This document shows positions 32,542 to 41,315 of a DNA stretch of 64,000 nt, one piece after another; within the stretch, counting starts at the first letter, position 1; each line of letters begins with the position of its first letter. Source of the stretch: an uncultured Candidatus Saccharibacteria bacterium (GTDB lineage: Bacteria > Patescibacteriota > Saccharimonadia > Saccharimonadales > Saccharimonadaceae); NCBI GenBank assembly GCA_948614045.1, contig CAPFSK010000001.1, positions 1 to 64,000 on the forward strand. Reading direction: 5' to 3'. Below the pieces are notes generated by a model. That model saw only the letters and a list, made by a program, of their open reading frames with translations, had not been told where the DNA came from and did no database searches. A program made the translations under genes and the position numbers.

Positions 32542-33450
32542 CTAGCGGCGACTCTTGCGATAGATTAGTACAAGGGCGAAACCGGCGGCAACGCCGAAGG
32601 CGATTAACCCAGTGACAAGATAGTCAATACGGGAGATGTTGAGGTCGCCAATAGAGAGCATACCAGTATTAGGGGTGTCGGGAGTGATTGGCGAGTATTC
32701 GACATATATAGTCTGCATGGATAGCAACTTATTATCCTGATCATATGCCGAAATAACTACAGCATAAGTGCCAGCCTTAGCGCCGTACTTCTCGAACGGA
32801 AGAGTAACAAGAAGTTTACCAGTTACCGGGTCGATATCAGAACGGTCAAGCTCAATGTTAACGATGTTGCCGTTTTCGTCCACGAAAGCTGGATTGCCGT
32901 CTTTATCGAAGACTGTGACGACGACACGTTTGGTCGAATCGCTGACTTCGATACCGATAATCGGATCGCGATTGTCATCCATCCCCTGATCCGTATCGAC
33001 TACTGCAGCATTGTAGGTGAAGCTCACAGTGTCAGTTTCACGAGCTACGCCGTCGTAACCAACTACACTAGTATGTAGGGCGAACTCACCAAAACCATAA
33101 GGCGCAACGTCAAGCTCGAAGTTGTAAGTACCAGCATCATCGCTTGGAGTGTATGACGGGAGAGCTACAGTCTGAGTATTACCACTTTCGTCTTTGTAAG
33201 AAAGCGAAAACTCGAGACGCTTAGCCTGGCTATAGTTAGTAACGACATTAACTTTAGCGTTCGCCGTCTCGCTGCCGTCGCGTGGCGAAGCGAAAACGTT
33301 GCTCGGCGCACCTTCACTGACCTGAACATTAACTGTAGTATTGTCTATGGCCGACGCATCTGGCGCTGGCATACCATAGGCTACGGCGGTCATAATGCCG
33401 ACTGCTGCAAGTCCAGCGAGCCCTAAAAGTTGCTTTTTTGTCTTTTTCAT
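32542..33450 (-). CDS. Wall-anchored Ig-like surface protein
   Basis: 302 aa. Signal peptide (LLGLAGLAAVGIMTAVAYGMPAPDASA), two beta-sandwich domains (LEFSLSYKDESGNTQTVALP; KRVVVTVFDKDGNPAFVDENG). A C-terminal TPNTG motif is followed by a hydrophobic helix and a basic end (RKSRR), the layout of a sortase sorting signal. Last gene of the DUF916/WxL-like cluster, presumably cotranscribed with it. Confidence 0.7.
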   Translation of the reverse strand: MKKTKKQLLGLAGLAAVGIMTAVAYGMPAPDASAIDNTTVNVQVSEGAPSNVFASPRDGSETANAKVNVVTNYSQAKRLEFSLSYKDESGNTQTVALPSYTPSDDAGTYNFELDVAPYGFGEFALHTSVVGYDGVARETDTVSFTYNAAVVDTDQGMDDNRDPIIGIEVSDSTKRVVVTVFDKDGNPAFVDENGNIVNIELDRSDIDPVTGKLLVTLPFEKYGAKAGTYAVVISAYDQDNKLLSMQTIYVEYSPITPDTPNTGMLSIGDLNISRIDYLVTGLIAFGVAAGFALVLIYRKSRR

Positions 33451-33558
33451 ACTCTACACTCTTTCTTTTTAGTTTTTGTTTTGAATTCGCCTGAGCTGCC
33501 GTCTCGCAGAATCATCACTCGCAATGATGATTACGGCTACTCGCGTCTCGTAACTCTA

Positions 33559-34566
33559 CTATACGAGTCGGCGAGCTTTACGCTCTTTGCGTTTTCTGAT
33601 TATGATTATAATCCAGATAATTATGACTGTCAATAGCAAAATCAACAAAATCATAATGAACACCGGCATAATGACAACAATATGCTTCTCGCTTTCAGTC
33701 GCATCGGCGGCATTCACCTTAAATTCGACATTAAAGATGCCGAGGAATGGGGTGTCCTCCCAATTGACATTGACGTGATATTCAGATCCTGGCCAAGCTG
33801 CGATTGAATCCGTCTCGGAATAGAGTTCCTTGCCAAAGACGGTACGTGCGATATATTCGTAATGAATCTCGTAGTCGGTATTACCAGTATTTTTCACGGT
33901 AGCATGAGCTTCAAGTGCGCCACCGAGCGAGAAACGCTGGAAACCGTAGTCGCTAATCTCACCGGTGCGGTTCGTATTGCCGATCGAGCGGCCGCGAATC
34001 GTCATACCGGCTTCGCCGGTGGTCTGAACGGAAGTACCGCTATTGCCATTGCCAAGGGTTTGTGCCCAAATTGCGGCATATTGCGCACCACCCGGAACGT
34101 CGTCTGGGACTTCGATCTTATAGTAAACCGTGCGCGATTCGCCTGGCTCCAAAGTACCGATATATTCATCGACATAAGCACCGCTATCATCAAGAAAGCT
34201 AATCCAGCGGGCAATCTGAGAGTAAGAGTTCGAGGCGCTCTCATCAAAACTAACCTCGTTGTTTTCACCAGACACAGAGTATGGTGTAACATGGACGCGG
34301 AAACGATAGCTTGTATTGCCAGTATTCTTAACTTCGACTGCACAGCCGGCGTCGAGATCTTGCGGACACTTATCGGAACCACGTTCAATAACGTCTCCAC
34401 CTAACATCGTCACGACTGACATAGTTGGAGAAATTGCGATTTCGGTCCGAGGAGCCGATTCATCAATCGCCTCTTCTTCTCCCTCGGCGTAAACCGCTCC
34501 GGCAAGGCTAGTTGTCCCCGCAACTACCAGCGCCGCCAGAATTAAACTTTTCCAAATATTTTTCAT
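33559..34566 (-). CDS. DUF916-like cell-surface protein
   Basis: 335 aa from the ATG at 34566 (GGAGGTAAA). Signal peptide, then ISPTMSVVTMLGGDVIERGS and EVKNTGNTSYRFRVHVTPYSVSG, GTLEPGESRTVYYKIEVPDDVPGGAQYAAIWA. This is the DUF916 (WxL peptidoglycan-binding) pattern. A second domain and one C-terminal membrane helix with a basic tail follow. DUF916 proteins hold WxL-type proteins to the wall. Confidence 0.75.
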   Translation of the reverse strand: MKNIWKSLILAALVVAGTTSLAGAVYAEGEEEAIDESAPRTEIAISPTMSVVTMLGGDVIERGSDKCPQDLDAGCAVEVKNTGNTSYRFRVHVTPYSVSGENNEVSFDESASNSYSQIARWISFLDDSGAYVDEYIGTLEPGESRTVYYKIEVPDDVPGGAQYAAIWAQTLGNGNSGTSVQTTGEAGMTIRGRSIGNTNRTGEISDYGFQRFSLGGALEAHATVKNTGNTDYEIHYEYIARTVFGKELYSETDSIAAWPGSEYHVNVNWEDTPFLGIFNVEFKVNAADATESEKHIVVIMPVFIMILLILLLTVIIIWIIIIIRKRKERKARRLV

Positions 34567-34599
34567 TTTACCTCCTAACTCCAATATTTGTTAGTTTGT

Positions 34600-35523
34600 T
34601 TACCGTTCCCTACGGCTCTTGATGCGACTACAGATCCAGAAAACAATGCAGAAGATAATCAGGAGAATAATGAAGATGAACCAGATTGGACAAAGGAAGA
34701 CGGTTTTTTCGATAGTCTTAGTTTCATCGGCGATCGTAACGGTCTGCTTAACACGGAAGATGCCTAGGTGCGGAGCGTCATCCCAAGAAATCGAGTTGTA
34801 GCGGCTTGTCTCCGGCAAAACTGTAACTTCATATGGGCTTTCTTCATTCGTATAAACTTCCTCGTTGCCGAAAAGTGGGAAGACTTGTAGGACATAAGAT
34901 GCAGTAATATGGGTATTACCGGTGTTCTCGACGACTGAAGTCGCACTGATCGGCGGATTGAATAAAATGCTCGGGATGTTTTGTTCAGTCACCTTACCAG
35001 TACGGCGAGTATTACCCTCAACATCGCCAAGGAGGCGGAAGCCGATTTGTTTGGTCGCAGTAATCGCAGCGCCAGAGTTTGCGTCGTCACTCTGAACCAT
35101 ACGGATATTAATCAGAGCATACTGACCACCGGCCGGTGCATCACTCGGGACGCGGATGCTATATTTAATCTCCTCTGTACTATCGGGGGCGAGCGTACCA
35201 GAATTTTGGGATAGAGTCACCCAATCTTTCATCTGGGTATAGGTAGTTTCAGTCTCAGAATCAAGTGTGTATTTGTCGTCACTGACACTATAAGGCGTAA
35301 TACTAATGGCATATTCAAATTCCTTTGCGCCGGTATTCTGAACCTTAAAGACTCCGTCATAAGTCTTACCCGGCTGCATCTCCTCGATCTCAGCATAGGA
35401 TGGCGAAACCTGTAGACGATAATCCGGGGTATCAGCCGCAGCAACAGGGCTATTTGTAATAAAAGTCAGGGCAAAAGCCGCAATGAAAGCCGAAAATAGC
35501 TTACCAAAATAATGTTTTTTCAT
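34600..35523 (-). CDS. DUF916-like cell-surface protein (second copy)
   Basis: 307 aa. Signal peptide, YRLQVSPSYAEIEEMQPGKT, FKVQNTGAKEFEYAISITPYS, SGTLAPDSTEEIKYSIRVPS, DAPAGGQYALINIRM. C-terminal helix IWFIFIILLIIFCIVFWIC and basic end. Paralogue of the gene downstream (same motif order). TTGCCA-17-TAAAAT lies upstream. Confidence 0.75.
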   Translation of the reverse strand: MKKHYFGKLFSAFIAAFALTFITNSPVAAADTPDYRLQVSPSYAEIEEMQPGKTYDGVFKVQNTGAKEFEYAISITPYSVSDDKYTLDSETETTYTQMKDWVTLSQNSGTLAPDSTEEIKYSIRVPSDAPAGGQYALINIRMVQSDDANSGAAITATKQIGFRLLGDVEGNTRRTGKVTEQNIPSILFNPPISATSVVENTGNTHITASYVLQVFPLFGNEEVYTNEESPYEVTVLPETSRYNSISWDDAPHLGIFRVKQTVTIADETKTIEKTVFLCPIWFIFIILLIIFCIVFWICSRIKSRRER

Positions 35524-35596
35524 TTACCTCCTTAGTTCTGCATATTATTTTACACCAAAAATTGGGTAGTGGCAAGAATTAAGCGGAAGGTTTTAC

Positions 35597-35626
35597 ACAA
35601 AAAACCACCCCGGAGACCGAGGCGGT
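35597..35626 (-). terminator. Rho-independent terminator
   Basis: ACCGCCTCGG/CCGGGGTGGT with TTTTTTG on the minus strand, after the 35646 gene. Partial read-through could feed the DUF916 genes. Confidence 0.75.
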
Positions 35627-35645
35627 AAAAATCCATGAGATAGGA

Positions 35646-36221
35646 TTATTTAGTTGACGCAGTCAAGACGACTTCGTCCTGGTAAGTACCAGCAGCAATC
35701 GTGGTATCAACCGTAACGCCGAAAGTCAAGTTGATGACGTCGCCATCGTTAGCACTAGCGGCAGTACCTTCAGCAACCATCAGGTTAGTAGTATCAATGG
35801 CGCGATAGCCTTGAGCACTACTACCAATGGTTACATTAGCGGCACTGGAGCTAGCTTTGAAGCCCCAAGCGTTCGTGCCCTTAGTTGGAGTACCGGCTGG
35901 GATACCAGTAGAAGTACCAGTACCGTCAGTAGTTTTGAGAGCAGTATCAGAATCAGCATCCTTAATCTGAACCTGGTAGCCAGTAGCACTGTTGGTCTGA
36001 ATCGTGACGTTGGTCGACGCTTCATTGACGTCTTGGTTCGCCATGACGTTGTTCATCGTAACCGTAGCATCAGCAACCGTAACCGCGATCGAATCGCCAA
36101 TGATAGCCTGAGCAGTCGTGCTTGCAGTGTCGGAAACAGCATATGAGCTGAGTGGCAAAGCTGCAACACCGAGGCCGGCGACAACGCCCAACACGGCGAT
36201 AGCTTTTGACATTTTAGACAT
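35646..36221 (-). CDS. Secreted WxL-like beta-sandwich surface protein
   Basis: 191 aa. Signal peptide (IAVLGVVAGLGVAALPLSSYA). The mature part has SIAVTVADATVTMNN, TNVTIQTNSATGYQVQIKD, AWGFKAS and a final INLTFGVTVDTTIAAGTYQDEVVLTAS, matching the closing strand pattern of WxL-family domains without a clear WxL pair. No anchor of its own; the DUF916 proteins encoded downstream could retain it on the cell. Probably abundant, given its strong promoter and terminator. Confidence 0.7.
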   Translation of the reverse strand: MSKMSKAIAVLGVVAGLGVAALPLSSYAVSDTASTTAQAIIGDSIAVTVADATVTMNNVMANQDVNEASTNVTIQTNSATGYQVQIKDADSDTALKTTDGTGTSTGIPAGTPTKGTNAWGFKASSSAANVTIGSSAQGYRAIDTTNLMVAEGTAASANDGDVINLTFGVTVDTTIAAGTYQDEVVLTASTK

Positions 36222-36277
36222 AAATTCTCCTTTTTGTCTTTGTTTGATATATTTATTGTTTGACCTTTGTAATTGTT

Positions 36278-36305
36278 ATTATATAGGACGGTTATGCTTA
36301 AGTCA
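36278..36305 (-). promoter_or_regulatory. Promoter of the surface-protein locus
   Basis: TTGACT (36300-36305), 16-bp spacer, TATAAT (36278-36283), minus strand, with a ~50-nt leader. Confidence 0.7.
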
Positions 36306-36387
36306 ACAAGTTTTTTGGACTTTTTTGTAGGAATTTTTGAGTTATGTTTTGCGGAGTTTTCCACAGAAAATAGTACTAGAATATATA

Positions 36388-37169
36388 TTATTCCGACTCA
36401 ACGATAATCCCAATTTCCATTAATATTATTGACAGTAGCGAAAGCAGTCTATAGTGAGTATGTTTTTTATATAACCTCTCTTCCGCCCTAAAAAGGATTA
36501 AGTTGGCCTTAGAAAAATTGTCTAAATCATATTCGTTTACACCGAGCATACCCATAGTTTCATGCATCTCCATCGCTGCACGAAGAAGCTTATTTTTGGT
36601 GATTCCAACCAAGGGGACCCTAAAGCCTTTTTTAGACCGCGAACATTATTTTGTACCATTTGAGAGGTCTCCCAGTAACATGATGCTCGATATGCCTCCA
36701 ACGCCGGATAACTTAAGAGCAATAGCCCGTTCTCAAAATACTCGTTATCATATGGTGAACCCATTCCACATAGAAGGCTACGGACTACATTGGCGTTATT
36801 ATTTTTAGCATCTCTATCCCACAGATAAAAAACCGGGGAGTTTTTAAAATCTATACCGTACTCGGAAAACATATCCTTGTATACAATATTTCTATATTGT
36901 TCAAACTCCTTAATGGATGATATGCATGACCGTTGCGTATTGATAACTATCACCTTATCTCGCTCATTTTGCCTAGACACAAACTTATCTATATCCGACG
37001 CTTTCCCAGCGCCTCGCATCATATGAATAAATCTATAATGCAATATGCCAGAAAAAATCTTCTTAAGAAGTTCCCTTTCGTCGACTGCACCCTCAACGAC
37101 AATTATTACTGTTCCAATACTCTTATTGTGCTTAATCTTTAAAGATTTTGTTGTAGTATGGCTTGCCAT
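36388..37169 (-). CDS. Toprim/RloB-like nuclease partner, split by a -1 frameshift
   Basis: The first frame (start 37169, TGGAG upstream) begins KSIGTVIIVVEGAVDERELL and continues to VFYLWDRDAKNNN, the E-G-x-D and DxD spacing of a Toprim-like nuclease. It ends in nonsense after 36.63 kb, while the -1 frame continues convincingly (NKLLRAAMEMHETMGMLGVN) to 36388. The switch coincides with A-AAA-AAG (36627-36633, minus), a classic slippery heptamer, so it is either programmed frameshifting or a one-A deletion. Total ~260 aa. It overlaps the end of the ATPase gene. Confidence 0.6.
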
Positions 37170-38289
37170 CAAAAACTCCATTAAGGTACATTTTTTCTAT
37201 GTTTTGTGCCTCCCTGGGCATTTCATCGGAAAAGCGTTTAATGACGCTGCCATTTTTACCGTCAAATCTTACCGAGTAAACTTGATCTGGGCGCACAATG
37301 CTATTATTTAATATATTTGTAGAATGTGTTACTAGAAAGAGCTGAGAATTATTGGAGTAATGATAAAAATATTTAACAAGACACTCTTCTAACTCATTAT
37401 GAAAGCCACTACTAAATTCATCAACAATAAGCATACAGTCATTCTTGATAGCGTGAATAAATGCCGGGAGCAATGATACTAGTGTTATATTACCTGTCGA
37501 TTCATACGTATCTGGTATTTCAAGACCAGTGCCTTCCTTTGCGAAGGAGATGAATTTTTTCGAAGACCCAGAATTAAAATTACCACGCTTATTATGTGTT
37601 TCCGTGTCGTAGCTAATACTTTGCCGATAATTTATTTTCTTTAGAAAATCGTTAATACTCTTAACTCCATTTTTTTCCAGGTATACATATGCGTTCAGCT
37701 CTTGCGTGTCGTTTGTAAAACTAATAATACTGTGAGTATTGCAATTTACGTATACAGATTGCCTGAGATATTCAAACCACGAAGAGAGTATTTTGTCATC
37801 ATAAAAATGAGTGTCGAAATATGTGCGTCGAAGAAGCGCAAGATTTTTCGGGAGTTCATCTACCACGGTATCGTGTCCGCCCATATTAATATTCCCACTG
37901 CGACTGTTCCTAGATAGAAGAGTTTCGCCATTTCTAATAAGTTGCTCCTGCTCGATCCCTTGCCTACTAATCGTCAAGAGGTAATCTATATCGTTTCCGT
38001 TATGATAAAAATTATATTTTATATTACACTGGTCATACTTCCCGTAAAAACTAACTATCGCAGCATAATCAATTGATTCATTCCGAAAGCATATCTGAAG
38101 TAACAGGGTTATAGCATGTAGAATATTAGTCTTACCGGATGCATTCTCGCCCACGAATAGAGCCCCCTTCAATACTCTCCCCGCCCCTACATTTTCATCC
38201 TCTAGAAACTTGTAGTTTGTTGCCGCAAAATCTATATAGGTTTCACCTATAAAGGTCTTGTAATTCTTTATGGAGATACTTTTTAGCAT
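37132..38289 (-). CDS. AAA15/OLD-like ATPase
   Basis: 385 aa. SMC/OLD-type start LKSISIKNYKTFIGETYIDF; Walker A FVGENASGKTNILHAI; Walker B CMLIVDEFSSGFHNEL; LVTHSTNIL switch; ends YLNGVFDGKPYYNKIF. Together with the Toprim-like partner encoded downstream it has the composition of abortive-infection pairs such as AbiL or PARIS. Which of these it matches cannot be settled by eye. The pair is more AT-rich than its neighbours, consistent with acquisition. Confidence 0.75.
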   Translation of the reverse strand: MLKSISIKNYKTFIGETYIDFAATNYKFLEDENVGAGRVLKGALFVGENASGKTNILHAITLLLQICFRNESIDYAAIVSFYGKYDQCNIKYNFYHNGNDIDYLLTISRQGIEQEQLIRNGETLLSRNSRSGNINMGGHDTVVDELPKNLALLRRTYFDTHFYDDKILSSWFEYLRQSVYVNCNTHSIISFTNDTQELNAYVYLEKNGVKSINDFLKKINYRQSISYDTETHNKRGNFNSGSSKKFISFAKEGTGLEIPDTYESTGNITLVSLLPAFIHAIKNDCMLIVDEFSSGFHNELEECLVKYFYHYSNNSQLFLVTHSTNILNNSIVRPDQVYSVRFDGKNGSVIKRFSDEMPREAQNIEKMYLNGVFDGKPYYNKIFKD

Positions 38290-38372
38290 ATTACCCTTTT
38301 ATCTAATAAAAATATTCTTGACTCTAGTATACCATAAAAATAGCACGTTAGTGTAAAAAAATTACATTATAT

Positions 38373-41258
38373 TTATTTCAACTTTAGTGTTTCTTTCAAA
38401 TACTTCCCGGTTGGCGTCTTCTCGTCTTTCGCAAGCTGTTCTGGCGTACCTTCGGCGACTACCTGACCGCCGTGCAGACCGCCTTCCGGCCCCATATCAA
38501 TCACCCAATCAGCAGATTTAATCACATGGAGGTTATGCTCGATAATGATCATCGAGTTACCCCCGTCGACCAGTCTTCCAAGAATCTCGAGTAACCTCCG
38601 CACATCATCGGTATGCAGCCCCGTTGTCGGCTCGTCGAGAATATACAGAGTCTTACCAGTACTGCGACGTGAAAGTTCGGTCGCAAGTTTAATGCGTTGC
38701 GCTTCCCCGCCAGAAAAAGTGGTCGCCGGCTGACCAAGCTTAATATAGCCCAACCCAACTTCCTGAATCGTTTTCAGCTTACCGGCAATCGCGGGGATAT
38801 TCTCGAAGAATTCTACGGCTTCGTCAATCGTCATGTCGAGGACCTCGGCGATATCCCGACCCTTGTATTTAATCTCAAGCGCTTCGCGATTATAACGTTT
38901 GCCATGACAGGTCGGACAAGTAACATAGACGTCGGGTAGGAAGTGCATCTCAATCTTGTTCACACCGTCACCCTGACAGGTTTCACAACGGCCACCTTTG
39001 ACATTAAAGCTGAAACGTCCAGCCTTGTAGCCCCTCAATTCCGCTTCCGGCTGCTTCGCGAACAGCTCTCGAATTTGATTAAAGACGCCAGTATAGGTCG
39101 CGGCGTTACTGCGTGGAGTGCGACCGATCGGACTTTGATCGATGACAATCACTTTATCCAAGAATTCGATACCATCAATCCGGTCATGTTCGCCGGGGAC
39201 AGTCTGAGCGCGATGCAACCGAGCAAGAAGTTCATTCGCCAAGATGTCGTTCACGAGCGTCGACTTGCCACTGCCGGAAACACCGGAAACGACCGTCATG
39301 ACGCCGAGCGGAAACTTGACGGTGATATTCTTCAAATTATTCTCGCGTGCGCCGACAACAGCCAGAGTCTGGTCCTTTTTCGGAGTGCGACGTTTCTTAG
39401 GGATCGGGATTTCCTTTTTGCCCGACAGATATTGCCCGGTGATAGAATCGTCATTCTGCGCAACCTCTTCAGGAGTACCGGCAGCAATCAGTCGACCGCC
39501 ATTTTTACCAGCACCTGGTCCGATATCAATGATATAATCCGACTCGCGCATCGTATCCTCATCATGTTCAACGACCAGAACGGTATTCTTCAGATCGCGT
39601 AAATGTTTCAGCGTACCAATCAGCTTATCATTATCGCGCTGATGCAAGCCAATGCTCGGCTCGTCGAGAACGTACAAGACGCCCTGAAGACCGGAGCCAA
39701 TCTGGGTCGCGAGACGAATGCGCTGAGCCTCACCGCCCGAAAGCGTATTTGCGGCTCGACCAAGTTCAAGATAACCGAGACCAACATCCTGCATGAACTG
39801 GACGCGTTCGCGAATCTCCTTGATAATCGGCTCAGCAATCATCTTCTCGGCGTCGGTAAACTCGAGATCTTTTTTCAAGACTTCGAGTGTCGCGTCGACG
39901 TCAAGATTACACATATCGACAATATTCAAATCATGAACCGTAACTGCAAGTACCGCTGGCTTCAACCTTGCGCCATGGCAAGTTTGACATTCGTGGACAC
40001 GCATGAAGCGCTCGATGTCCTTTTTGACAAAGTCGGATTCGGATTCGCGGTGGCGGCGCTCCAACGTTGGGATAACACCCTCGTAAGTACTCTGATAAGT
40101 CGCGCCATCACCCCATTTGCCGTGACCACCAACTTCGACTTTGTATTTCACATCACCGGTGCCGTAAAGAATCTTATGAATTGCATCTTCCGAGAGATTA
40201 CGGATTGGCTCATGGATCGAAAAACCCTGCTTCTCGCCAACGGCAGCGAGACGCTTGAGCCACCAAGATTCTTGATTAATGCGATTGAACGGCCGGATGC
40301 CGCCCTCAGCAATCGTAAGATTCGGATTCAAGACGAGATTCGGGTCGATTTCCATACGCGTGCCGAGCCCAGTACAGGTCGGACAAGCACCTTGCGGAGC
40401 ATTAAAACTGAAAAGGCGCGGCTCGAGCTCAGGGATTAGTTCGTCAGGATGAAGCTCGCAAGCGTAGCGCTGGGAATAAGTCAAAATCTCACTATTATCT
40501 TCACCAATTTTCTTACCTTCGACAGCGGTAGAGTTGTCATTGATTTTTAGCAACTTGATAATTCCCTGACCAAGTTCGAGAGCCTGTTCAATCGAGCCGG
40601 AAATTCGGCTGAGGAGGTCGGGCGAGAGAATGAAACGATCGACGACAATTTCGATGTCATGCCGATCGTTTTTATTCAAATCTGGAAATTCGTCAAGTGC
40701 ATAGACAATTCCATCGACTCGGACGCGCGAGTAGCCCTTCGCCTGATATTGCTCGGAAATATGCATAAAACTGCCTTTTTTCTGACTAACAATTGGCGCG
40801 AGAAGCATAAGTTTGCTCCCGAGCGGCAATTTCATGACCTCATTTACGATATCCTCAACGCTGCGACGCTGAACTTCACGATGGCAAATCGGACAGTGCG
40901 GCACGCCGACCCGCGCAAAAAGTAGACGCAAGTAATCATAAACTTCAGTCACCGTCGCGACGGTCGAGCGCGGATTACGGCTGGTCGACTTCTGGTCAAT
41001 CGAAATCGCCGGGCTAAGACCTGTAATACTATCAACATCCGGTTTATCCATCACGCCGAGGAACATTCGGGCATAACTAGAGAGACTTTCGACATAGCGC
41101 CTTTGTCCTTCGGCATAAATTGTATCGAAAGCGAGACTAGATTTACCGCTACCCGAAAGCCCAGTAATAATCACAAGTTTGTCGCGCGGGATGTCAACAT
41201 TAAGATCCTTGAGATTGTGCTGACGTGCACCGCGAATTTTGATATAGTTTTCATCCAT
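38373..41258 (-). CDS. uvrA: Excinuclease ABC subunit A
   Basis: 961 aa, full length. Two ABC ATPase units: Walker A GLSGSGKSSLAFDTIYAEGQ near residue 32 and GVSGSGKSTLVNDILANEL in the second half. ABC signatures LSGGEAQRIRLATQIG and FSGGEAQRIKLATELS; zinc modules CPICH and CETCQGDG...CPTCHG. Damage recognition in nucleotide excision repair with UvrB. TATAAT lies 9 nt before the ATG. Confidence 0.98.
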   Translation of the reverse strand: MDENYIKIRGARQHNLKDLNVDIPRDKLVIITGLSGSGKSSLAFDTIYAEGQRRYVESLSSYARMFLGVMDKPDVDSITGLSPAISIDQKSTSRNPRSTVATVTEVYDYLRLLFARVGVPHCPICHREVQRRSVEDIVNEVMKLPLGSKLMLLAPIVSQKKGSFMHISEQYQAKGYSRVRVDGIVYALDEFPDLNKNDRHDIEIVVDRFILSPDLLSRISGSIEQALELGQGIIKLLKINDNSTAVEGKKIGEDNSEILTYSQRYACELHPDELIPELEPRLFSFNAPQGACPTCTGLGTRMEIDPNLVLNPNLTIAEGGIRPFNRINQESWWLKRLAAVGEKQGFSIHEPIRNLSEDAIHKILYGTGDVKYKVEVGGHGKWGDGATYQSTYEGVIPTLERRHRESESDFVKKDIERFMRVHECQTCHGARLKPAVLAVTVHDLNIVDMCNLDVDATLEVLKKDLEFTDAEKMIAEPIIKEIRERVQFMQDVGLGYLELGRAANTLSGGEAQRIRLATQIGSGLQGVLYVLDEPSIGLHQRDNDKLIGTLKHLRDLKNTVLVVEHDEDTMRESDYIIDIGPGAGKNGGRLIAAGTPEEVAQNDDSITGQYLSGKKEIPIPKKRRTPKKDQTLAVVGARENNLKNITVKFPLGVMTVVSGVSGSGKSTLVNDILANELLARLHRAQTVPGEHDRIDGIEFLDKVIVIDQSPIGRTPRSNAATYTGVFNQIRELFAKQPEAELRGYKAGRFSFNVKGGRCETCQGDGVNKIEMHFLPDVYVTCPTCHGKRYNREALEIKYKGRDIAEVLDMTIDEAVEFFENIPAIAGKLKTIQEVGLGYIKLGQPATTFSGGEAQRIKLATELSRRSTGKTLYILDEPTTGLHTDDVRRLLEILGRLVDGGNSMIIIEHNLHVIKSADWVIDMGPEGGLHGGQVVAEGTPEQLAKDEKTPTGKYLKETLKLK

Positions 41259-41315
41259 TAGACATATATTATACAGTAAAATATCTCTTGTTGCAATAAC
41301 CGAAGCCTGTTAAGT

